Positions 1 through 8,042 are shown, counted from the first letter of the stretch. The stretch: 9,188 nucleotides of DNA from JBIKLM01 sp044375105 (GCA_044375105.1 JBILNK010000172.1:1-9188); one strand, 5' to 3'. Made by a program: numbers and translations. Notes: a model not told the origin generated them from the letters alone.

Positions 1-1107
1 GGCCCGCCGCGCGAAGACCAGAGCTTCCTGGCTGCGCCCAGCCGCATCGAGGGCCAGGGCCAGGTTCATGGGGATGCGATAATGATTTGGCCGGCGCTGG
101 AGGGCGGCCTCCAGCATCTCGATCGCTTCGCCGGGGCGGCCCAGGGAGATCAGCGAGGCGGTCAGCATGCCCTGCACCGTGACGTCGTCGGGGTCGCGGG
201 CGTGCAGGGCCTCTACATCGGCCAAACGCTGGGCCGCCTGGCCCGAGCGCAGGGCTTCGAGCGCGGCCCCCATCACAGCGCCGTAGCCCACGGCCCGCGC
301 GTCCACCTCGACCTTCCAGGGGTCGCGCCAGGAGGGCAGCACGGCGCCGGCCAAGAGGCGCTCGCGCTCGGCGGCCTCGAAGTCGCCGAGCTCGGTCAGG
401 GCGCGCGCCAGGAGGGCCCTGGCCGGGCGATCCTCCGGAGCCGCCGCGAGGCGCGCGCGCAGGCGCTCCGCCGCCGCCTGGGGCTGGCCCAGATCCAGCT
501 CGAGCCGCGCCCAGGCGGCCACGGCGGCCCCATCGCGCGGGTCGAGCTCGAGCGCGCGCTGGTACTCGCCCCGGGCCTCCTCGAAACGCCCGAGTTCCGC
601 CAGCCACATCCCGCGGCGCACGCGCAGGGGACCGCGCTCCGGGGCCAGGGCGATGGCGGCTTCGAGGGACGCCAACGCCGCGCCCAGGCGGCCCTGCTCG
701 CTCTGGGTGAAAGCCAGCAGGGCGCGCACCCGCGCATCGCCGGGATCGAGCGCGGCGGCGGCGCGGTAGGCGCTTTCCGCAGCGGCGTAGAGGCCATGGG
801 CGTCGAGCAGAGCCCCCAGGTCGAACAGGGCCCGCGGATCGCCGGGGGCGCCCTCGACCCGCGCGCGCTGCTCGTCGAGGGCCAGCTCGAGCTCGGCCGG
901 CAGGTTCGTCCCGGCGAGCCCGGCCAGGATCTCGGCGGCCGTGGGCGCTCGCTCCGGCAACCGGCTCGCCGACGCCGGCCCGCCCGCGGCCGACCCCCCG
1001 GCCGAACCCTCTGCCGGTGCATCAGGCCCGCAGCCCGGCGGCAGCAGGAGCGCAAGCAGCGCGGGCAGGGCCAGCGGAGCGCGGGCGCGGCGGGGCGAGC
1101 ACGGCAT
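1..1107 (-). CDS. Exported TPR-repeat protein, C-terminus beyond window
   Basis: Reading the minus strand from the ATG at 1107-1105 gives 369 codons without a stop, running off the left edge, so the protein is C-terminally partial. Residues 1-26 have an Arg-rich start, a Leu/Ala hydrophobic core and end in LLPPGC, an imperfect lipobox with Cys26; a Gly/Ala/Ser/Pro-rich linker follows to about residue 58. From about residue 90 there are TPR-like helical pairs: ALFDLGALLDAHGLYAAAES.. (93-120), a second unit ending in AIALAP (125-156), LGRFEEARGEYQRALELDP (172-190), and another near 227-250. A break at 258-290 contains SWRDPW, and TPR units resume near 312-369 (LGRPGEAIEMLEAALQRRP). Codons end in G/C throughout. 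TPRs mediate protein-protein contacts, so the likely role is an envelope-anchored scaffold; the partner is unknown. A TAGATT hexamer lies 7 nt before the ATG, and there is no Shine-Dalgarno. Confidence 0.88.
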   Translation of the reverse strand, partial: MPCSPRRARAPLALPALLALLLPPGCGPDAPAEGSAGGSAAGGPASASRLPERAPTAAEILAGLAGTNLPAELELALDEQRARVEGAPGDPRALFDLGALLDAHGLYAAAESAYRAAAALDPGDARVRALLAFTQSEQGRLGAALASLEAAIALAPERGPLRVRRGMWLAELGRFEEARGEYQRALELDPRDGAAVAAWARLELDLGQPQAAAERLRARLAAAPEDRPARALLARALTELGDFEAAERERLLAGAVLPSWRDPWKVEVDARAVGYGAVMGAALEALRSGQAAQRLADVEALHARDPDDVTVQGMLTASLISLGRPGEAIEMLEAALQRRPNHYRIPMNLALALDAAGRSQEALVFARRA

Positions 1108-1114
1108 CGGGCCT

Positions 1115-1120
1115 AATCTA
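1115..1120 (-). promoter_or_regulatory. -10-like hexamer TAGATT upstream of the TPR gene
   Basis: On the minus strand the sequence reads CGCTAGATTAGGCCCGATG. The hexamer TAGATT matches TANNNT and ends 7 nt before the ATG, so transcription would be expected to begin at or very near the A of the start codon. It is an AT-rich island in very GC-rich DNA. No -35 hexamer is evident at 16-18 bp. The promoter call is inference from position and recurrence at other starts. Confidence 0.45.
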
Positions 1121-1281
1121 GCGTTGGGCCGCTGGCCCACGCCCGGCCGTCGCGCCGGCGGCGACCGAACCCGCGCGCGGCCCGACGCGACCCGCGCATG
1201 CCCGGCCGATCGGCAGCGCCGCCAGGAATCCGGCGCGCAGCTCAGCATCCAGCTATCGACGGCGGCATGCGCTGCGCCCGC

Positions 1282-1297
1282 GGGCCCACCCGGGCCC
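1282..1297 (-). terminator. GC hairpin abutting the stop of the 125-aa gene
   Basis: The two copies of GGGCCC (1282-1287 and 1292-1297) can pair around a 4-nt loop. On the minus strand the hairpin starts at the base right after the TGA at 1300-1298. There is no T-run beyond it, so it would be an atypical intrinsic terminator or an mRNA 3'-end stabiliser. The remaining bases up to 1107 carry the TPR gene's upstream region. Confidence 0.35.
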
Positions 1298-1675
1298 TCA
1301 AGGACCGGGCTGGGGCCGAAAATACCCGAGGGCCAGGCGCGTGGCCTGCGCCAGGTCGAAGCGCGCCGGGTCTCCGCCGGCGCTCAGCAGGTCCTCCGCG
1401 ACGCGCACGAACAGGGCCGCGCACAGGTTGAGCACTTGGCGGTGTTCGCGGCGCACGAAGCGCTGCAGCTCGCGGCTGCCCTCGGCGCCGAGCGGCTGGG
1501 GCAGCTCGAGGGCCTTGGCGGCCACGCGCGTGAAGACCTCCGCCAGCCACTCCCGGTCGCGCACCCGGCTCGGCTCGCGCATCATCACCACGATCACCCC
1601 AGCGGCGGTTTTGCTGGCCAAGGGCGAGAGCGCCGCCAGCCCGGCGCGCAGGGTCGGTCGGTCGGGGATCTCCAT
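1298..1675 (-). CDS. Hypothetical 125-aa helical protein
   Basis: I do not recognise this family. The minus-strand ORF gives MEIPDRPTLRAGLAALSPLA.. and ends ..ARFDLAQATRLALGYFRPQPGP, 125 residues. It looks coding because codons end almost only in G/C and the composition is balanced: alternating hydrophobic and charged residues, with no Arg/Pro/Gly excess as in the competing frames. Residues 13-32 are mildly hydrophobic (LAALSPLASKTAAGVIVVMM) but too polar for a confident membrane segment. Residues 41-58 and 68-98 look like amphipathic helices (REWLAEVFTRVAAKALEL; RELQRFVRREHRQVLNLCAALFVRVAEDLL). The frame is open further upstream to 1828, but that stretch is low-complexity and overlaps the divergent gene, so the ATG at 1675-1673 is preferred. 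It is probably a cytoplasmic protein of unknown role, diverging from the thioredoxin-fold gene. Confidence 0.68.
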   Translation of the reverse strand: MEIPDRPTLRAGLAALSPLASKTAAGVIVVMMREPSRVRDREWLAEVFTRVAAKALELPQPLGAEGSRELQRFVRREHRQVLNLCAALFVRVAEDLLSAGGDPARFDLAQATRLALGYFRPQPGP

Positions 1676-1686
1676 GGCCGGCGAGC

Positions 1687-1692
1687 AGCATA
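1687..1692 (-). promoter_or_regulatory. -10-like TATGCT for the 125-aa gene
   Basis: On the minus strand TATGCT (TANNNT) ends 11 nt before the ATG at 1675. It shares two bases with the plus-strand TAGACT at 1691-1696, so the two candidate promoters would overlap. No -35 element is apparent. Confidence 0.3.
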
Positions 1693-1696
1693 GACT
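1691..1696 (+). promoter_or_regulatory. -10-like TAGACT for the thioredoxin-fold gene
   Basis: CATAGACT is the only AT-rich patch in the 66-bp divergent gap. TAGACT ends 45 nt before the ATG at 1742. The same hexamer precedes the DUF4920 gene (8043-8048), which supports a shared sigma-factor element. No -35 match is seen 16-18 bp upstream. Confidence 0.42.
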
Positions 1697-1741
1697 CGCC
1701 GAGGCTGACGCGCCCGAAGAGCCCGCAGCGCACCCGCCCCC

Positions 1742-3619
1742 ATGGTTCAACGCGCCCATCGCCCCTTTCTGCCCGCTTCGGCCTGCCTGGCCGTGCTCCT
1801 GTTCGCCGCGGGGCAAGCTCGGGCCCAAGCAGCGCCCGCCCCGGAGCGCTGGCGCTTCGAACTGGGCCCGACCGAGCGGCCGCTGCCCTTTGTGCTGGAG
1901 CTCGAACCGGGCCAGCGCCCGCGCGCCTTCGTGCTCAACGGCCCGGAGCGGCTGGAGGTTCCCAAGCTCGAAATCTCCGCGGATTCATGGCGTCTCGAGT
2001 TCCCCCACTATGACTCGCGCCTCGAGCTGAGCCGCGCGGCCCCCGAGCGCCTCGAGGGCCATTGGATCAAACGCCGGGCCGGCGGCCTGGAAGGCCGCAT
2101 GCAGGCCCGCGCTCAGCGCGGCGGCGCGCCCCGTTTCGCCGCGCTGCCCGCCGGCGGCGCGCCGCCCGCAGCCTTCCTGGGCGAATGGCGGCTGCGCTTC
2201 GAAAGCGACCCCCATCCCGCGATCGGGCGCTTCGCCGCCAACGCCGAGGGCGAGATCGAAGGGACGGTGTTGACCAGCACGGGGGACCATCGCTTCCTGG
2301 CCGGCAGCGCCGCGGGCGGGCGCCTGCGCCTGTCGGTTTTCGACGGCGCCCACGCCTTCCTCTACGACCTGGCGTTGACCGAGGACGGCCGGCTCGAAGG
2401 GCGCTTCCACTCGGGCGAGCGCTGGAGCGAGGGCCTGAGCGGCGAGCGCGCGCCGGCGGCGGCCCTGGCGGATGCCTTCGGCCTCTTGAGCCAGGTGGGC
2501 GCGGCGCCGCTCAAGACCCTCGAACTCGAGGACCTCCAGGGCCAACCCCTGTTCCTCGGCGGCCCCGAGTTCGCCGGGCGGCCCCTGCTGATCCAGGTGT
2601 TCGGCTCCTGGTGCCCCAACTGCCACGACGAAGCCGCGCTGCTGGCGGAACTGCACGGGCGCTTCGGGCCCCGCGGCCTGGCGCTGGTCGGATTGGCCTC
2701 CGAATTCGGCGACGATCCAGCGCGCGACCGCGCCCAGGTGCAGCGCTACGCCGAACGCCACGGGCTCAGCTATCCCCTGGCGCTCCTGTCCAAGGCCGAC
2801 AAGGCCGCCGCCGGCGAGGCCCTGGGGCTCTCCGGCCCGCTGGTGGCTTTCCCCACGACCCTGTTCGTCGCCCGGGATGGCAGCCTGGCGGCCCTGCACT
2901 CGGGCTTCAGCGGTCCGGCGACCGGCGCGGACCATCAGCGCCTGCGGGCCGAATTCGAGCAAATGATCGAAGCGCTGCTCGAGGCCGAGGCACCGCCCGC
3001 CGTGCCGCTGAAGATCCGCGAGTGGGTCGCCTGGGGCCACACCGGCGCGAGCTATCGCATCGAGGACAGCCCCGAGGGTCCCCTGTGGGCGCGGCTCGAC
3101 GATCGCGGGCGGGTCGTCAGCCGCGGAGAGGCCTCCGAGGCCTGGCCCGGCGGGGTGCGTCTCGACGGCGAGACCTTCGTCTTCGATCCGGCTCTGGGCG
3201 TGTTCGTGCATCCCTGGCGCGCGGACTGGCGCCTGGCGCCCGCGGGCTCGACCCTGACGCCGAGCGTGTGGCGCTTCGGAGACCCGCGCAGCGCGCTGCT
3301 TCAGCGCGCCTCGGAAGGCACGCCGGTGGAGCGCCGGGAGGCCCTGCTGGCGCTGTGTTTCGTCGAGCGCGAGAACGCCGGCGCCGATCTCGATCCGCTG
3401 CTGGCCGCGGGACTTTCCAGCCAAAGCCCCGCCAGCCGCGCCAGCGCCTGCGCCGCTGCGGCCCTGGCCGGGCGCCGGGCCCTGGCGCCCGCGATCGAGG
3501 CCCTGCAAGCCTCGGCGGACTCGCGCCTGGCGCGGGCCGCCCGCGAGGCCCTGGCGAGCCTCGCCCGCGAGCCCGCGCCCGCCGGGGAACGATCGGAGCG
3601 GCCGCAGACCGAACGCTGA
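1742..3619 (+). CDS. Secreted TlpA-like thioredoxin-fold protein with flanking domains
   Basis: 625 residues. Residues 1-28 form a Sec-type signal peptide (hydrophobic ACLAVLLFAAG, then ARA before the likely cut after Ala28). Residues about 144-240 form a beta-rich module with TGDHRFLAG and LRLSVFDGAHAFLYDL. I know this block from peroxiredoxin/TlpA-type proteins of Bacteroidota and relatives, where it precedes the redox domain. Residues about 255-415 are the thioredoxin-like domain: FGSWCPNCHDE with the redox pair Cys291/Cys294, AFPTTLFV with the expected cis-Pro371, and HSGFSGPATG. The C-terminal 200 residues are an unassigned beta-rich part (420-505) and an Ala/Leu-rich helical HEAT-like tail (517-610). 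The probable role is thiol-disulfide exchange outside the cytoplasmic membrane; the substrate is unknown. TlpA proteins are usually under 200 residues for the redox part, so this is a large multi-module version. It stands alone, with its own -10-like element and a hairpin after the stop. Confidence 0.93.
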   Translation: MVQRAHRPFLPASACLAVLLFAAGQARAQAAPAPERWRFELGPTERPLPFVLELEPGQRPRAFVLNGPERLEVPKLEISADSWRLEFPHYDSRLELSRAAPERLEGHWIKRRAGGLEGRMQARAQRGGAPRFAALPAGGAPPAAFLGEWRLRFESDPHPAIGRFAANAEGEIEGTVLTSTGDHRFLAGSAAGGRLRLSVFDGAHAFLYDLALTEDGRLEGRFHSGERWSEGLSGERAPAAALADAFGLLSQVGAAPLKTLELEDLQGQPLFLGGPEFAGRPLLIQVFGSWCPNCHDEAALLAELHGRFGPRGLALVGLASEFGDDPARDRAQVQRYAERHGLSYPLALLSKADKAAAGEALGLSGPLVAFPTTLFVARDGSLAALHSGFSGPATGADHQRLRAEFEQMIEALLEAEAPPAVPLKIREWVAWGHTGASYRIEDSPEGPLWARLDDRGRVVSRGEASEAWPGGVRLDGETFVFDPALGVFVHPWRADWRLAPAGSTLTPSVWRFGDPRSALLQRASEGTPVERREALLALCFVERENAGADLDPLLAAGLSSQSPASRASACAAAALAGRRALAPAIEALQASADSRLARAAREALASLAREPAPAGERSERPQTER

Positions 3620-3626
3620 TGCCGGA

Positions 3627-3641
3627 CGGGCCGCAGGCCCG
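3627..3641 (+). terminator. GC hairpin after the thioredoxin-fold gene
   Basis: CGGGCC, loop GCA, GGCCCG forms a perfect 6-bp stem starting 8 nt after the TGA at 3617-3619. No T-run follows. It sits between convergent genes, where termination is expected. The rest of the 191-bp convergent gap shows no gene. Confidence 0.35.
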
Positions 3642-3792
3642 CGCCGCAGCCAGGGGCGAGGCAGCCAAGCGCGAGCCCGCCGAACGCGATCCGGACAGCC
3701 GCGAGCCAACCGCAAGAACGCCGGGCGCCTTCCAAAGCGTCCCAGCCAGCCTGGGCACGCCCAGCGGACCGGGAGCCGTTCCGGTCGCGCAG

Positions 3793-3810
3793 CGGGCGCT
3801 CCAGCGCCCG
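3793..3810 (-). terminator. GC hairpin abutting the M24 peptidase stop
   Basis: CGGGCGCT and AGCGCCCG form a perfect 8-bp inverted repeat with two bases between; a 7-bp stem with a 4-nt loop is the realistic fold. On the minus strand it begins at the base right after the TGA at 3813-3811. No T-tract follows. It is the best-formed hairpin of the convergent gap. Confidence 0.4.
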
Positions 3811-5004
3811 TCAGGCTTCGAGTTCGAGCGCCTCGGGCCCGGTGGGCGCCGCTTGCCAGCCTCCGAACAGCGACGGGCCGGCTTGGCCCACGGCCATGAC
3901 GCTCTCGAGCCGCAGGCCGAAACGGCCGCGCTGATAGAGGCCCGGCTCGTTGGTGAAGCACATGCCCGCGGCCAGGGGCACCTCGGAACCCCCGTCCAGG
4001 TACGGGGCCTCGTGGATCTCGAGCCCGATCCCGTGGCCGAGGCGGTGCGTGAACAGGCGATAGCCGGGCCCGAAGCCGTGGGCGTCGATCACGGCCCGCG
4101 CGGCGCGGTCGACCGCGCCGCAGGGCGCGCCGACCTGCAGGGACTCGAAGGCGGCGCGCTGGGCCGCGCGCACGGTCGCCCAAGCGCGCTCGAAGTCCGC
4201 GCTCGGCCGGCCATCGAACACGAAGGTGCGCGTCAGGTCGGAGCGATAGCCGCCCAGCACGCCGCCGGTGTCGATCAGCAGCACGTCGCCGCGCGCCAGG
4301 CGCGTGCCGTCCGGCTGGCCGTGGGGCTCGGCGGACTTGGGGCCGATCAGGGTCAGGTCCCAGGTGTCGACCAGGCCCAGGCGGCGCTGGGCTTGATGCA
4401 GCCGGGCGGAAATCTCGAGGTCGGTCAAGCCGGGCTCGAGCGTCGCGGCCACCGCTTCGATGGCGCGCTGGGTCAAGGCGTTGGCGCGCCGGATCAGGGC
4501 CAGCTCGACCGGGCTCTTGAGCGCCCGCAGCCCCTCGACCAGCGGGCTGGCGTCCTGCAAGACGAGGCCGCGCTGCCGGCCGGCATCGGCCAAACGCCGC
4601 GCGATCGCCTGCCGCACCGCGCCGTCCAAGCCGAGGCGCCGGACGCCCAGTTCGGACAGGCGCGCGGCCAGCAGGCTGTAGCCGTATTCGTGCTCTTCCC
4701 AGGGCAACAGCTCGACGCCCGGGGCGAGGCGCGGCGCCAGGAAGGTGGCCTCGAAGGCCGGCGCCACGGCCAGATCGCGTCCGTCCGCCAGCACCAGCGA
4801 GACCGAGAGCCGCTCGCTGACCCAGCCGTTGCGGCCGCAGAAATAGAACTCGCTCTGGCCGTGCTCCATCAGCAGCGCCTCCAAGCCGGCGGCGGAAAGG
4901 GCCGCGCCCAGGCGCCGGCGGCGTTCGGCCAGTTCCCCGGGACCCGGGCTCGGGAGCGGCAGCGGATTGGGGATCAGGGATTCGAAGTCGAGGGCGCGGG
5001 GCAT
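3811..5004 (-). CDS. M24 metallopeptidase, Xaa-Pro dipeptidase/aminopeptidase type
   Basis: 397 residues with the pita-bread M24 fold. Residues about 25-150 are a creatinase/prolidase-type N-terminal domain (LGAALSAAGLEALLMEHGQSEFYFCGRNGW). Residues about 165-380 are the catalytic domain. All five metal ligands are present in order: Asp245 (LLIDTGG), Asp256 (YRSDLTRTF), His324 (RLGHGIGLEIHE), Glu353 (TNEPGLY) and Glu367 (LRLESVM). His228 and His331 fit the accessory active-site histidines. The family hydrolyses the bond before proline in peptides or dipeptides with two divalent cations. There is no signal peptide, so it is cytoplasmic, with a likely role in recycling proline-containing peptides. 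The length is typical for the family. The exact substrate (dipeptide or longer) cannot be read from the sequence, and creatinase-like activity is the alternative. The gene is monocistronic; the start ATG at 5004-5002 has no Shine-Dalgarno. Confidence 0.95.
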   Translation of the reverse strand: MPRALDFESLIPNPLPLPSPGPGELAERRRRLGAALSAAGLEALLMEHGQSEFYFCGRNGWVSERLSVSLVLADGRDLAVAPAFEATFLAPRLAPGVELLPWEEHEYGYSLLAARLSELGVRRLGLDGAVRQAIARRLADAGRQRGLVLQDASPLVEGLRALKSPVELALIRRANALTQRAIEAVAATLEPGLTDLEISARLHQAQRRLGLVDTWDLTLIGPKSAEPHGQPDGTRLARGDVLLIDTGGVLGGYRSDLTRTFVFDGRPSADFERAWATVRAAQRAAFESLQVGAPCGAVDRAARAVIDAHGFGPGYRLFTHRLGHGIGLEIHEAPYLDGGSEVPLAAGMCFTNEPGLYQRGRFGLRLESVMAVGQAGPSLFGGWQAAPTGPEALELEA

Positions 5005-5071
5005 GGGGGCGGCGGGGCGCGGTGCGGAGCGCAGCGCGCGGAGCAGGCGGTCAGGGGGGAGCAGCGCGGGG

Positions 5072-5077
5072 AGCCTA
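5072..5077 (-). promoter_or_regulatory. -10-like TAGGCT for the M24 peptidase gene
   Basis: The minus strand reads GCTAGGCT. TAGGCT ends 67 nt before the ATG at 5004. It resembles the GCTAGACT and GCTAGATT elements at other starts. The distance is longer and the match weaker, so this is the least sure of the set apart from dctQ. Confidence 0.3.
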
Positions 5078-5536
5078 GCGCGGGAATCGCAGGCCTGCGG
5101 CGGGCCTCCGAGGGAGCCTCACGGAGTCCAGGAAAGGCCTTGGGCAAGGTCGCGGCCCCGGGACCCGCCGGGTGGAGTCGCCGCCGGAAAAGCTGCACGG
5201 GCGCGGGCGATTCAGGCGCGGTCGCGGCCTGGACCGGCGGGCCGGGGCGGGGTCGGATGGCCAGCGGGATCGGATTCTGCGCCGACCGGGGGCCCCGCTG
5301 GGCGTGAGGGCCGGGCGACCCGCTGCGAGCTTCCCGGGACTCCCCGGAGGCCAGCGGCGACCCGCGGGCGATGTGCGCGCGATCCCCCTGGGATCCCGAG
5401 CCTGGCAAGGCCCCGCTCCGGCCCAAGGCCAGACGCGATCCGCGCCTCCGGCGGGAGCCGCAGGCCGGCGGCACGGGAAGCGGTCGCAGGCGAGCGGCCC
5501 CGCGCTGCCATCGGAGCCCTGCCCGCCGCGGGAAGC

Positions 5537-5542
5537 TACCTT
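5537..5542 (+). promoter_or_regulatory. -10-like TACCTT directly before dctQ
   Basis: AAGCTACCTTGGCGGGATG: TACCTT fits TANNNT and ends 6 nt before the ATG, the spacing expected if the transcript starts at the start codon. The intervening GGCGGG is too close to the ATG and too poor a match to be a convincing ribosome binding site. Confidence 0.35.
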
Positions 5543-5548
5543 GGCGGG

Positions 5549-6094
5549 ATGGCCGACGTCGCCTCCGAGGAACCGCATACCGCGGCCCGCCGCTCGGCCG
5601 TCGACCGCCTCAGCGCCGGCGCGGCTCGGCTGGCCGCCCTGGCCCTTCTGGCCATGACCGGGCTCAGCGGCTTCAACGCCCTGGCGCGTTATCTCGACCG
5701 CGACCTCGGCACCGCCTGGTCCAGCAACCGCTGGGTCGAAGGCCAGTGGTACCTGTTCAGCGCCGTGTTCCTGCTGGGTGCGGCGGAAACCCTGCGGCGC
5801 GGCGCCCACGTGCGCGTCGACGTGCTCTACGCGCGCTTCCCCGGGCGCCTGCGCACCTGGATCGACCTCTTGGGCGCGCTGCTCTTGCTGCTGCCTTTTT
5901 GCGCTTTCTCCCTGTGGACGCTCTGGCCGGCGGTGGCCGAATCCTGGCGCCTGCGCGAAGGCTCCCCGGATCCGCGCGGGCTGCCGCGTTATCCGATCAA
6001 GGCCCTGGCGCTGGTCGGATTCGGGCTGCTGTTCCTGCAAGGGCTGGCGGAATCGGCGCGCGCGCTGCGCGCCCTGCGGCGGAGGGCCGGATGA
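5549..6094 (+). CDS. dctQ: TRAP transporter small permease subunit (DctQ)
   Basis: 181 residues with four predicted membrane helices: about 25-47 (LAALALLAMTGLSGFNAL), 67-82 (WYLFSAVFLLGAAETL), 104-127 (WIDLLGALLLLLPFCAFSLWTLW) and 150-170 (IKALALVGFGLLFLQGLAESA). The blocks EGQWYLFSAVFLLGAAETLR, GAHVRVDV and GSPDPRGLPRYPIK are typical of the small subunit of the mannitol/chloroaromatic-type TRAP transporters as I remember them. DctQ binds DctM to form the Na+-driven uptake complex in the inner membrane, which takes substrate from a periplasmic binding protein. The start at 5549 is chosen because the N-terminus is then short and the helices lie at normal positions; the frame is open upstream to 4967, but that stretch is Arg/Pro/Gly-rich and looks non-coding. 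Its stop overlaps the ATG of a 53-codon ORF (ATGA). The symbol is the family name. Confidence 0.94.
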   Translation: MADVASEEPHTAARRSAVDRLSAGAARLAALALLAMTGLSGFNALARYLDRDLGTAWSSNRWVEGQWYLFSAVFLLGAAETLRRGAHVRVDVLYARFPGRLRTWIDLLGALLLLLPFCAFSLWTLWPAVAESWRLREGSPDPRGLPRYPIKALALVGFGLLFLQGLAESARALRALRRRAG

Positions 6095-6252
6095 AGCCCG
6101 AGCGCATCGCCGGCGGGTGTGCCCCGCAGATTCCTCCGACCCCGCGGGCGAGCCTGACCCCGCGTTGGAGCTGTGGCCCCGGCTGGCCCCGGCGAGCCGG
6201 CTCGGGTCGCCCCGGGGCACCGCTGGCGATCCGACCCTCCGACGCCGCCTGA
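6091..6252 (+). CDS. Possible 53-aa ORF between dctQ and dctM
   Basis: The ATG at 6091 overlaps the dctQ stop as ATGA, the usual geometry of translational coupling. The ORF ends with TGA at 6250-6252, one codon before the dctM ATG at 6256 and in the dctM frame. The translation (MKPERIAGGCAPQIPPTPRA..) has no domain, signal or membrane segment and is Pro/Arg/Gly-rich. About 83% of its codons end in G/C by my count, visibly lower than the near-complete G/C endings of the neighbours, which argues against a conserved protein. It may serve to carry ribosomes across the unusually long gap to dctM, or be chance. The gap also has a perfect 12-bp palindrome, CGAGCCGGCTCG, at 6193-6204. Confidence 0.28.
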   Translation: MKPERIAGGCAPQIPPTPRASLTPRWSCGPGWPRRAGSGRPGAPLAIRPSDAA

Positions 6253-6255
6253 GCG

Positions 6256-7581
<1,326 letters not shown>

Positions 7582-7597
7582 GAGTCCGGGGGCGCGC

Positions 7598-7611
7598 CGG
7601 GGCCGGCCCCG
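7598..7611 (+). terminator. GC palindrome after dctM
   Basis: CGGGGCCGGCCCCG is a perfect 14-bp palindrome starting 17 nt after the dctM TGA. It can form a 5-bp stem with a 4-nt loop. It has no T-tract. A smaller inverted repeat, GGACT/AGTCC, spans the stop codon itself (about 7573-7587). Confidence 0.33.
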
Positions 7612-7651
7612 ACCGCGCGGCACGGAGCGCGGCAGGGCCGGGCGAGTGAGG

Positions 7652-7715
7652 GCTCGGCGGTGGCAGCGCTCCGCAGTGGCACGGCTCGGCGGTGGCAGCA
7701 TTCGGCGGCGGCGGG
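7652..7715 (+). repeat. 16-bp tandem repeat, four imperfect units
   Basis: The units are GCTCGGCGGTGGCAGC (7652-7667), GCTCCGCAGTGGCACG (7668-7683), GCTCGGCGGTGGCAGC (7684-7699, identical to the first) and ATTCGGCGGCGGCGGG (7700-7715, diverged). The unit length is not a multiple of three and no gene covers it. It may be a slippage-derived minisatellite or an array of protein-binding sites; the sequence does not distinguish these. Confidence 0.7.
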
Positions 7716-7968
7716 GCTCGACCCGCCCGGCGCGGCCACGGGCGGAACCGAAGGCCCGCCGGACCGGCAGCGGGAAGACATTCGGGATCGCTGCGGGCCG
7801 CGCTCCCCTAGGTGATCAAGCCTGGAGTTCGGACGGCAGCCCGGCGGGATCGGCCCAGGCCGAGGGTCGGCGGACCCCGAGCGGCCCATGGGCTCGGTCG
7901 GTAAGGCCTCGGTCGACAGGGCCCGAGCGGCCCGGGGGGCGGCGGCCGGGCTGCGGAGCGCAGGGGGC

Positions 7969-7988
7969 CCTGGGCGCCAGCGCCCGGG
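7969..7988. other. Stable GC hairpin in the gap before the DUF4920 gene
   Basis: CCTGGGCGC, CA, GCGCCCGGG pair over nine positions (one G-T). It lies about 100 bp before the DUF4920 ATG and upstream of the candidate -10, so it is not in the presumed leader. Its core (GGGCGC/GCGCCC) resembles the hairpin at 3793-3810. Possible distal terminator for dctQM, or chance in GC-rich DNA. Confidence 0.3.
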
Positions 7989-8042
7989 TGCGATCGCCGG
8001 CTGCAGGTCGCTCCCAGGGCTCGGCGGCCCGGCCCCGACCGC

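Larger units (their letters stand above)
5005..5548. other. 544-bp intergenic stretch without a supported gene
   Basis: This lies between the divergent M24 peptidase and dctQ. Open frames here give Arg/Pro/Gly/Ser-rich low-complexity translations with no recognisable domain. It contains a -10-like element for each flanking gene and one perfect small hairpin (GATCCC, CCT, GGGATC at 5381-5395). I see no tRNA, riboswitch or mobile-element signature. Confidence 0.6.

Noticed and set aside
82..1116. Long plus-strand ORF over the TPR gene
   Set aside because: Its translation is Gly/Arg/Gln/Ala-rich with no domain, while the minus-strand frame gives clear TPR units.
3117..3758. Minus-strand ORFs entering the convergent gap (also 3301-3735)
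   Set aside because: Arg/Ala/Pro-rich translations antisense to the thioredoxin-fold gene; a lipobox-like LAPGC in one of them looks accidental.
1985..4183. 732-codon minus-strand ORF
   Set aside because: It is antisense to the thioredoxin-fold gene and out of frame with the M24 gene, low in complexity and without motifs.
2062..5307. 1081-codon plus-strand ORF across the thioredoxin-fold and M24 genes
   Set aside because: It is an Arg/Pro/Gly-rich shadow of two well-supported genes, a common artefact in very GC-rich DNA.
6250..6255. TGA read-through (recoding) joining the 53-codon ORF to dctM
   Set aside because: The N-terminus of dctM from 6256 is complete and typical, and nothing nearby resembles a selenocysteine insertion element placed for this TGA.
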